14,113 bases of DNA from JAPLMW01 sp964619675. GTDB taxonomy: Bacteria; Planctomycetota; Phycisphaerae; Sedimentisphaerales; UBA12454. The position numbers and the translations under genes are program-made. Location of the stretch: NCBI GenBank assembly GCA_964619675.1, contig CAZUEO010000041.1, positions 1-14,113 of the forward strand. The letters run 5' to 3'. Positions 1 to 5,892 of this stretch are shown piece by piece (within the stretch, counting starts at the first letter, position 1; every line of letters begins with the position of its first letter). Under the pieces are notes generated by a model. It had not been told where the DNA came from, made no database searches, and was given only the letters and a program-made list of their open reading frames with translations.

Positions 1-781
1 GAAACGTAAAGCCGTCCTTACTGCGAACAGTTATTGGCTTCATAGGCTGATACCCTCCGTCTTCACCTTGTTCTTGCTCAGCGGTGTAGCTGACCTTGAC
101 CTGCCGAATACTGATAGGAGTCACTTCATAAGCTTTTGTATGCAGCCTGAATTTTCCTTCCGTTAATGGCTTGTTCCATACTCCTCTCTGGCCTACTTCC
201 ACGAGACGGTCTTTAGACTCAACTACTTCACCCACGTTACTTTTAATAACTACAACTGTGCCAACCGCAACATTTGTTATTGGCACAGATGTTATAGTAA
301 ACAGCTTGGTATTGACGCGGTACCTGCCCGGCGAAAGCACTGAAAGCTGGGGGCCTTTGTAACCTTTACCTTGGCCGAGGAAATACTCGGCATTGAGCAT
401 TTTCTCCGGTTCTTCCCATTCGGGCGCATAAATTGAGCTGGCAGGCAGGCTTCGTCCGTCCGCCGCCTGTATCAGACCAACAAACCCTGTCTCTATCTCG
501 GTCATTTTAATTTTGGTAACATTATACTGCCATTTCCATTTGACATGCCAGCCTGGCGGCAGAATCTGGGCCTGGACGCCGTTCTCGCCGTTTATCGCCA
601 GAACCTTTCCTTCGGGAAGGTCTCCTCCGAACAGCTTCTTCTCTACAATCCCAACTTCATCGCCGTCAATTTTCACAATTGAACTGGCAATTAGAGCAAT
701 CAAAGCAACTAAAAACACAACAACAAGTATTAAAGTTGCTTTGACTTTATTTATAGGTATTTGTTCCCATACAGCATCCAT
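1..781 (-). CDS. SPFH/band-7 family membrane protein (C-terminus beyond window)
   Basis: The minus-strand frame is open from an ATG at 781 to the left edge (260 codons, no stop), so this is the N-terminal part of a longer protein. Residues 1-14 are polar, about 15-36 form one strongly hydrophobic membrane segment (LILVVVFLVALIALIA), and a soluble region follows beginning KIDGDEVGIVEKK and containing LPPGWHV and LSPGRYRVN. A single N-terminal anchor followed by a 'vGvv...G..l.PG.h' type strand pattern is characteristic of SPFH (stomatin/prohibitin/flotillin) proteins, which form oligomeric membrane-organising scaffolds. AGGA at 788-791 sits 6 nt before the ATG and supports the start. It lies 69 bp downstream of the phospholipase-like gene on the same strand, so co-transcription is likely. 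The family call is from pattern recognition; the N-terminal domain is longer than in classical prohibitins. Precise function unknown. Confidence 0.8.
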   Translation of the reverse strand, partial: MDAVWEQIPINKVKATLILVVVFLVALIALIASSIVKIDGDEVGIVEKKLFGGDLPEGKVLAINGENGVQAQILPPGWHVKWKWQYNVTKIKMTEIETGFVGLIQAADGRSLPASSIYAPEWEEPEKMLNAEYFLGQGKGYKGPQLSVLSPGRYRVNTKLFTITSVPITNVAVGTVVVIKSNVGEVVESKDRLVEVGQRGVWNKPLTEGKFRLHTKAYEVTPISIRQVKVSYTAEQEQGEDGGYQPMKPITVRSKDGFTF

Positions 782-850
782 AATAGTTCCTTTCCGGATA
801 AATTGTTACCGCTTAATATAACAAGTTTCCTGATTATCGGTACCTTATTT

Positions 851-1891
851 TTATTTTTTCTTTTTGGCCTTCGCTATCTCTTTTTTCTTTTCGGCGGCTT
901 CGGCCTTCAATTTATTATACCTATCCCACGTCAGCAGCCAGACAAGGGCGATGGAATCGATAGCATCGGCAAAAATGTGCGGGCTTATCCTTGCCAATTC
1001 ATCGAAGTACGGCTTTTCCTCCAGGATTTTTAATTTTTTGTATTTCGCTGGCTGCATTGAAAGCGGTATAAACTGGCAATCGAGAACATAAGATACGAGA
1101 CAAACCGCTTTCAAATAGTCATATATCTTTTTATTTCCGCTGCCTAATATTTTTGTATCCGCAGGGTCCCATTGCTTTTTATCGAGTATTTTTAATGCCT
1201 TATGTAAAAAGGAACCTGCAAAGGCGTCTTTTTTCTTTTCTTTAAGCTCCGGCATACCATCGATATCGTAATCGAAACACTTTTTACTTTTGTCGAAAAC
1301 ATAATACTTTAATATTTCCTTGTCCCAGAAACCCTCCGCATCCGGATGTATAGTCGAGGGGCCGTAAAAATCCCTCGCATCAGAATGCATCGGCACGTGC
1401 GCATCAGCAAGGTAATGGCTAAGCATAAGAAAATAAAGCGTAATCTGGTCATCGTTAAACATTATATCGGAGCCCTTCGGTTCTTTTCTCTGAATGAGTA
1501 TCATATCCCTTATTGAATGGCTCAATGCCTCGCATCTGTCCGGCAGGGTGTATTTATACTTATTATACAGTTTCCTGTTAAACGCCGACGGGTTTTTTAC
1601 CAGGCTTCGGCAGCTTAAATGCTCTGGCGTTCTGTTGGTTATTTTTCTCGCTTCCTCTTTTTCACGCTTACCGTCGGGCTCTTTGAGTTTATAAGTATGG
1701 CCGCCTGAAAGATTGTCCTGTATCACCGAGTCGGGAAACCACGCACCCTGCACAAAGGCGTCTTTATGTTTATCGAAGAACTGTACGAAGTCCGCAGTCT
1801 GTTTCTTATAATACTTGTTAAATTTTTTGCTTAACTTAGTCAGCCTGGCAAGCGCCATTAAACCGACCCATGCATGTGCTACGGCTTTCAT
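851..1891 (-). CDS. Zinc-dependent phospholipase C / S1-P1 nuclease-fold protein
   Basis: The 346-residue protein carries the metal-ligand pattern of the bacterial Zn-phospholipase C / P1 nuclease superfamily. HAW is at residues 6-8, WFPD with Asp54, His65, then HYLADAHVPMH giving His159, Asp163 (+4) and His169 (+10), and His182 followed by Glu186 (+4). The +4/+10 and +4 spacings match the tri-zinc site of Bacillus cereus PLC (H118/D122/H128, H142/E146). These enzymes hydrolyse phospholipid head groups, or nucleic acids in the P1 branch; the sequence does not decide which. There is no convincing signal peptide, unlike secreted PLCs, and the C-terminus is a Lys/Ala-rich tail. Start: ATG at 1891 with AAAGGA 7 nt upstream. 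It has its own promoter and is followed by the SPFH gene, so the pair may act on membranes (inference). Confidence 0.78.
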   Translation of the reverse strand: MKAVAHAWVGLMALARLTKLSKKFNKYYKKQTADFVQFFDKHKDAFVQGAWFPDSVIQDNLSGGHTYKLKEPDGKREKEEARKITNRTPEHLSCRSLVKNPSAFNRKLYNKYKYTLPDRCEALSHSIRDMILIQRKEPKGSDIMFNDDQITLYFLMLSHYLADAHVPMHSDARDFYGPSTIHPDAEGFWDKEILKYYVFDKSKKCFDYDIDGMPELKEKKKDAFAGSFLHKALKILDKKQWDPADTKILGSGNKKIYDYLKAVCLVSYVLDCQFIPLSMQPAKYKKLKILEEKPYFDELARISPHIFADAIDSIALVWLLTWDRYNKLKAEAAEKKKEIAKAKKKK

Positions 1892-1938
1892 TTTTTAATC
1901 CTTTAATAAGGTTTTAAGCTATGACTACGTCCTCTAAT

Positions 1939-1967
1939 AGGATAATCGCGTTTATGAACGCTGTCAA
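1939..1967 (-). promoter_or_regulatory. Sigma70-type promoter of the phospholipase-like gene
   Basis: On the minus strand, -35 TTGACA (1962-1967) and -10 TATCCT (1939-1944) are separated by 17 bp. Transcription would start near 1932, giving a leader of about 40 nt that contains the AAAGGA ribosome binding site. The spacer holds a perfect 5-bp dyad, GCGTT-tatg-AACGC (1948-1961), which could be an operator. Confidence 0.55.
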
Positions 1968-1985
1968 ATTAATGTCTTTCCTGCC

Positions 1986-2013
1986 TTGCATTATATCCTC
2001 CGGAATGTAAAAT
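1986..2013 (+). promoter_or_regulatory. Promoter of the membrane protein-macrodomain-kinase operon, placed for a leaderless mRNA
   Basis: -35 TTGCAT (1986-1991) and -10 TAAAAT (2008-2013) are separated by 16 bp. The expected start is about 7 nt past the -10, at 2020, which is the A of the ATG. The gene has no SD sequence (the nearby CCTCC is its complement), so a leaderless transcript is plausible. Assigned by eye. Confidence 0.4.
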
Positions 2014-2019
2014 TATCAT

Positions 2020-2670
2020 ATGCGAAAACCAGATGCCAAAAACGGTTATGTGCTGCTGGTTCTTTTAATCGGCATAGTAATTTTAGCAATGCTTTATATG
2101 ATTGACCTGACTGCGATGTTTGGGCCGACAGGGAGTATCGATATCTACGCAGAACGCCCCTGGCTTGAGGAAAAAAGACTGCTGGCTGAAAAAGATCTTC
2201 CCGTTAAACAGGCAGGCAAAAAAGGCAAAGTAGTTATAAAGGACAAGACCATCATTGCCGGCGATGTTCAGCGAAAAGATGAAGACAGAGGCGGCATCGA
2301 AATAACCATAGACCCTAACGGCAGGGCCTGCGGCCAATGGAACTGTGCATATCAATATCCCGACAGTGATTATGTAATTGAAGCTAAATTTGCAGGCAAT
2401 ATCGACCCGACCAAAATATACGAAGACAAAACCGGCAAAAACAAACAACTGCTGTACTTTATCACAAAAGGAAAATATCAGCAGGTAAAAACAGATAAAG
2501 CAACCAAAAACCGCTGGCCCAGCGAAGAAATAATTTACGTCGTCGGCTGGATACGAAAGGATTTTTCAGCAAAAGGCAAACTTTTTTTAATGACCGCCGA
2601 CGGCGGAAACGCCGAATACGACTGGCAGACGAATCAAAGTGAACCTGAAAATGCAGACAGAAATAAGTAA
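2020..2670 (+). CDS. Single-pass membrane protein of unknown function
   Basis: I do not recognise this 216-residue protein. Residues 1-9 are basic and polar, about 10-27 form one membrane helix (YVLLVLLIGIVILAMLYMI), and the rest is soluble and highly charged, so an N-in, C-out anchored topology is likely. A Lys/Glu-rich linker (about 45-75) leads into a probable beta-rich domain with VVIKDKTIIAGDVQ, a possible Cys pair (Cys104 and Cys109, in ACGQWNC), and a conserved-looking GWIRKDFSAKGKLFLMT near the end. It is the first gene of a three-gene operon: its 3' end overlaps the macrodomain gene, which in turn overlaps the kinase. No SD precedes the ATG; the promoter just upstream suggests leaderless translation. 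It could be a periplasmic sensor or scaffold for its neighbours, but nothing in the sequence shows that. Confidence 0.75.
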   Translation: MRKPDAKNGYVLLVLLIGIVILAMLYMIDLTAMFGPTGSIDIYAERPWLEEKRLLAEKDLPVKQAGKKGKVVIKDKTIIAGDVQRKDEDRGGIEITIDPNGRACGQWNCAYQYPDSDYVIEAKFAGNIDPTKIYEDKTGKNKQLLYFITKGKYQQVKTDKATKNRWPSEEIIYVVGWIRKDFSAKGKLFLMTADGGNAEYDWQTNQSEPENADRNK

Positions 2671-3190
2671 TTCGACTCTCGAACTCGTAAAAGGCGACAT
2701 TACGGAACTTGACACTGATGCAATAGTAAATGCAGCCAACGCACAGCTTATCCTCGGCGGCGGCGTTGCAGGCGCTATTCGCAGAAAAGGCGGGCCTGCA
2801 ATACAAGCCGAGTGCAGTAAAATCGGCGGTACTTATGTTGGCGGCGCCGTCATTACCGGCGGCGGAAATTTAAAGGCAAAACACGTAATTCACGCTGTCG
2901 GCCCGCGAATGGGCGAAGGCGACGAAGATAACAAGCTGAAAAACGCAACGCTTAATTCCCTGAAAATTGCGGATGAACACAAATTGCGGTCGATAGCATT
3001 TCCAGCGATAAGCACGGGCATCTTCGGCTATCCAACCGACAGATGCGCTGAAATTATGCTCTCGACAATAATCGAATACCTTAAAGGCGATACTGGTATT
3101 AAAAAAGTAACGATGTGTCTTTTCGATGACAAGACTTTAGGGATATTTCAGGACCAGCTTAAAAAGTCAACAGAGCCTGAGCTTATATGA
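2651..3190 (+). CDS. Macrodomain protein (ADP-ribose / O-acetyl-ADP-ribose processing type)
   Basis: A stand-alone macrodomain of 179 residues. It shows the family's landmarks in order: VKGDITELDTDAIVNAAN (the Asp and the Asn of NAAN contact the adenosine and distal ribose), the glycine loop GGGVAGAIRRKGG, the strand HVIHAVGP, and the phosphate-binding loop ISTGIFGYP. Such proteins bind ADP-ribose and often hydrolyse O-acetyl-ADP-ribose, ADP-ribose-1''-phosphate or ADP-ribosylated Glu/Asp; the MacroD/YmdB-like motifs fit a hydrolase. An in-frame GTG at 2639 would add four residues. I prefer the ATG at 2651 because it begins just ahead of the fold, though neither start has a good SD. The gene overlaps the upstream gene by 20 bp and the kinase by 4 bp (ATGA), so translation is probably coupled. 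Confidence 0.9.
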   Translation: MQTEISNSTLELVKGDITELDTDAIVNAANAQLILGGGVAGAIRRKGGPAIQAECSKIGGTYVGGAVITGGGNLKAKHVIHAVGPRMGEGDEDNKLKNATLNSLKIADEHKLRSIAFPAISTGIFGYPTDRCAEIMLSTIIEYLKGDTGIKKVTMCLFDDKTLGIFQDQLKKSTEPELI

Positions 3191-4350
3191 AGGAATCTGT
3201 TTTAAAAAAGTTTCACGATACTTTCAGGACAAACACCCAAATCATCAGCACGGCAGGCGGCAGAGCCGAGCTGATTGGCGGACATACCGATTATAACGAA
3301 GGTTTTGTCATAGCCTGCGCAATTGACAAGGCATTTAACGTCGCAGCGCGCGCTCGAAACGATAAAAAAATAATAATGTATTCAGACTGGGTAAAGACAG
3401 GTGTTGAATTTGAACTTTCAAAGAAAATTAAAACTAAAAAGGGATTTAAATGGGCAAGTTACGGCATAGGCATCGCGTCTCTGCTGGCGCAGGCCGATTT
3501 ACTCTCCTGCGGCGCAGAGCTTCTCATAGCAGGCAATGTGCCCGTCGGCGCAGGATTAAGCTCATCAGCAGCACTCGAGGTTTCAATTGCAAATGCCCTT
3601 TTAGCCCTGGGCGGCAATGAAAACAACGTAAGTAAAAACGAGCTTGCCGCGCTCTGCCAGAAGGCGGAAAATGAATATGCAAATAGTCCCTGCGGCATAA
3701 TGGACCAGATGACGGTGACCGGCGGCCGAAAAGATTATGCACTGCTTCTCGACTGCCGCAGTTTGACTATTGAGCAATTGCCCTTTGATACCGCAAAGTT
3801 CTGTATAATGGTATTTAATAGTATGGTACGCCACGAGGTAGCTGCAGGCGATTACGGCAGCAGAAAACAGCAGTGCCAAAAGGCCCTTGAAATAATCCGA
3901 AAGAAAGAGCCAAACGTAAAAGCCCTCCGCGACATAGATACTCAAAAACTTGCAGACCTTAAAAATGACCTCAGGCCCACGTTGTTCAAACGGGTAAATC
4001 ACATAGTCGGTGAAAATGAAAGGGTTCTCGCCGCTGCAGATGCACTTAAAAAAGCTGATTTCAAAAAATTCGGCTCTTTGATGTACGAATCGCACTGCTC
4101 GGCCCGCGATTTGTACGAGATAAGCTGCAGCGAAATTGATTTTCTGGTTGAAAAAGCAATTGAATACGGCGTCTTAGGCGCAAGATTATGCGGAGGCGGC
4201 TTCGGCGGCGCAGCAATCGGCCTGGCTGAAAGCATATCGGCTCCGGAAATTAGTGAAAAGGTTGCAGGCGAATATAAAAAACACTTCGGAATTGACTGCG
4301 AAACTTACGTCGCCATTCCCTCTGATGGCACAAAAATTCTTCGGCTATGA
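3187..4350 (+). CDS. galK: Galactokinase-like GHMP sugar kinase
   Basis: The 387-residue protein has all three GHMP-kinase motifs: an N-terminal galactokinase signature (GRAELIGGHTDYNEG, residues 25-39), the ATP phosphate loop GAGLSSSAALE (121-131), and C-terminal GARLCGGGFGGAAIG. Galactokinases transfer the ATP gamma-phosphate to the C1 hydroxyl of galactose in the Leloir pathway. The presumed catalytic Arg26 and Asp173 (in CGIMDQM) are present, and the length matches the family. Oddly, the usual APGR-VNLIGEHTDY reads AGGR-AELIGGHTDY: the sugar-contacting Glu (Glu43 in human GALK1) is Gly32, so substrate preference may differ. No other Leloir gene is adjacent; the partner is a macrodomain gene that it overlaps by 4 bp. 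The stop overlaps the convergent radical SAM gene by 6 bp. The family is secure; the galK name is tentative. Confidence 0.85.
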   Translation: MKESVLKKFHDTFRTNTQIISTAGGRAELIGGHTDYNEGFVIACAIDKAFNVAARARNDKKIIMYSDWVKTGVEFELSKKIKTKKGFKWASYGIGIASLLAQADLLSCGAELLIAGNVPVGAGLSSSAALEVSIANALLALGGNENNVSKNELAALCQKAENEYANSPCGIMDQMTVTGGRKDYALLLDCRSLTIEQLPFDTAKFCIMVFNSMVRHEVAAGDYGSRKQQCQKALEIIRKKEPNVKALRDIDTQKLADLKNDLRPTLFKRVNHIVGENERVLAAADALKKADFKKFGSLMYESHCSARDLYEISCSEIDFLVEKAIEYGVLGARLCGGGFGGAAIGLAESISAPEISEKVAGEYKKHFGIDCETYVAIPSDGTKILRL

Positions 4351-5643
4351 CCTGCGATTGTTCAATTTATGACACATATCCTTTATGAGGTTTACTTTTT
4401 CCTTGCCGAAAAGGATTATTGGGAATGCCGTTTTGTTATGCATCAGAGGCTCATTCATATCGACACATTTTTCGCAAAGCCTGCCGTCCGGCGTGCCCGG
4501 TATCGGCGAAAATTCCGCAAGCATAATCTTTACGCCCAGGCCGCCGGAAAATTCCATCGATTCCTCGACATCCTGAATTTCAAATCGCGGATGGCCCAGC
4601 ATTAAATAAGCGATGATACCGTTCTTTTTCGCACCTGCGGCAATAAGCAGTTTTACGGCATCTGCAAACTCATTATCAAAAACCTTTGAGCCTGTCTGCT
4701 TTTGAAACTCCCTCGCTCTGCTCTCAAAGCCCAGATAAAAACTCTTAAAGCCTGCCCTTACCATCAACCCTGCAGCTTCATCACCGATGAACCTCGCGTT
4801 AAGCGCATTGGGCGTATGAAAAGACACGTCAATTTTATTCTCGATTATATATCGCAGCAAAGGCTCTAAAACTTCATCGCTTTTATAAAGCAGCGCATCA
4901 TCATAAAAAACGATATTCTTTGCGCCAAGCGAAACGAGGTATTTTAATTCCTCGATTACCTGCTCTGCCAACCTTGCGGTAAAGCCGTCGCAAAAAAGCG
5001 GCACTGTACAATATGTGCATTTAAAGGGACAGCCGCTGGTTATCTTCATTGCAGCAGTTTCAACCCCTTTGTATAAATCCCACGCCGGCAAAAACGAATC
5101 ATCGGGCTTAATACCCAAAAAATTCCACAACGTATCGAATTTATTTTCCGTCAACACAAAATCAGCGCCGAGATTTTTTGCGTGCTGCGGGCAAATCATC
5201 GAGTAAGGCCCGCCGAGTATGATTTTTGTGCCCGGCCAGTATCTCTTAAGCCCTCTTATCACTTCCTGATAGCCCAAATACCAGTAAGTCATAACAGTTT
5301 GAATAAAAACAAAATCGCAGGGCTTGTTTGTTTTCAAAAATTCAACAAAAATCTCAGCAGGCAGACCAAACCTGCGATAATAGCGCGGGATTCTTTCAAA
5401 AACTTGCGGTTTTGGTATTACGGAAGAGAAAAATTTGCCTCGTCCCCAACTGTCGCTTTTGAATTGAGGTTTATCCGAATAGAAAGAATGAGAGCGGTCT
5501 AAAAAATCAAAGATTTTAAAGTTGGCTTTGTTTGCAATTTTGCCTGCAACGGAAAGTATTCCCAAAGGCTTTAGCCAGAAATCAAACGCCGAAAAATCAT
5601 ATATCGGCGGGTTTACAAGAAGTATAGATGGCTTATCGCTCAT
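4345..5643 (-). CDS. Radical SAM protein with B12-binding-like N-terminal domain
   Basis: The 432-residue protein begins with a Rossmann-like segment (ILLVNPPIYDF...KPLGILSVAGKI) and continues to IILGGPYSMICPQHAKNLGADFVLTE, the pattern of the B12-binding domain in B12-dependent radical SAM enzymes. I see no DxHxxG cobalamin-ligating motif, so the domain may be degenerate or bind base-off cobalamin. The radical SAM core follows: Cys205-x3-Cys209-x2-Cys212 in TSGCPFKCTYC binds the 4Fe-4S cluster that cleaves S-adenosylmethionine. Downstream are FYDDALLY, AGFKSFYLGFES and AEFSPIPGTPDG, typical of the Elp3/MiaB-like barrel. The substrate cannot be read from sequence; relatives act as methyltransferases, methylthiotransferases or in lipid and cofactor synthesis. 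No SD precedes the ATG at 5643; a promoter-like pair places the transcript start at the ATG itself. Confidence 0.85.
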   Translation of the reverse strand: MSDKPSILLVNPPIYDFSAFDFWLKPLGILSVAGKIANKANFKIFDFLDRSHSFYSDKPQFKSDSWGRGKFFSSVIPKPQVFERIPRYYRRFGLPAEIFVEFLKTNKPCDFVFIQTVMTYWYLGYQEVIRGLKRYWPGTKIILGGPYSMICPQHAKNLGADFVLTENKFDTLWNFLGIKPDDSFLPAWDLYKGVETAAMKITSGCPFKCTYCTVPLFCDGFTARLAEQVIEELKYLVSLGAKNIVFYDDALLYKSDEVLEPLLRYIIENKIDVSFHTPNALNARFIGDEAAGLMVRAGFKSFYLGFESRAREFQKQTGSKVFDNEFADAVKLLIAAGAKKNGIIAYLMLGHPRFEIQDVEESMEFSGGLGVKIMLAEFSPIPGTPDGRLCEKCVDMNEPLMHNKTAFPIILFGKEKVNLIKDMCHKLNNRRS

Positions 5644-5649
5644 TCTATC

Positions 5650-5678
5650 ATTTTAAAAAGTCCCACTGAATATTGCAA
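5650..5678 (-). promoter_or_regulatory. Promoter of the radical SAM gene, placed for a leaderless mRNA
   Basis: Minus-strand -35 TTGCAA (5673-5678) and -10 TAAAAT (5650-5655) are 17 bp apart. A start about 7 nt past the -10 falls at 5643, the first base of the ATG. No SD is present between them. Confidence 0.42.
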
Positions 5679-5683
5679 ACCTT

Positions 5684-5713
5684 GGTTAGCCCCGCCATCA
5701 CGAAAGCAGGGTT
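5684..5713. repeat. Degenerate palindromic repeat, TTAGCCC...GGGTT family
   Basis: GGTTAGCCCC at 5684-5693 is followed by a short centre and GCAGGGTT, so CCCCGC faces GCAGGG with one mismatch. The 5' flank is identical to that of the palindrome at 13408 and nearly identical to those at 12961 and 13438. It lies in the intergenic region between the divergent radical SAM and RCC1 genes. Confidence 0.45.
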
Positions 5714-5733
5714 CATCTTACCGCAGTTTTCTC

Positions 5734-5766
5734 TTGACAAAACTTCAGAAATCTGTAGTTTATAAA
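5734..5766 (+). promoter_or_regulatory. Weak promoter candidate for the RCC1-repeat gene
   Basis: A perfect TTGACA (5734-5739) is followed by TATAAA (5761-5766), but the 21-bp spacing is too long for a standard promoter. A poorer -10 at 16-18 bp (around TAGTTT) is possible. Either would give a leader of roughly 120 nt before the gene at 5893. I find no recognisable riboswitch in that leader. Confidence 0.2.
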
Positions 5767-5892
5767 TTGAATCGTGAGATAGGGTGTGCGTCTAGAGAAT
5801 CATCAGTAAAAACGAAGATAACGCACGTTTGCCGCGATGTGTGTCGCAGCAGGTACTTTCAAAAAATAATAATGCATTAAGGAGAAGGAAAG

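Noticed and set aside
171..821. Plus-strand ORFs at the left edge
   Set aside because: They are antisense to the continuous minus-strand SPFH frame, which has an SD, membrane anchor and family-like sequence.
1914..1991. Minus-strand 25-codon ORF with a perfect GGAGG 5 nt before its ATG, ending 22 nt before the phospholipase-like gene
   Set aside because: The best promoter for the downstream gene (1939-1967) lies inside it, so the main transcript would start after its ATG. Its start also overlaps the plus-strand promoter at 1986. It is more likely chance, though a leader peptide from a second promoter is not excluded.
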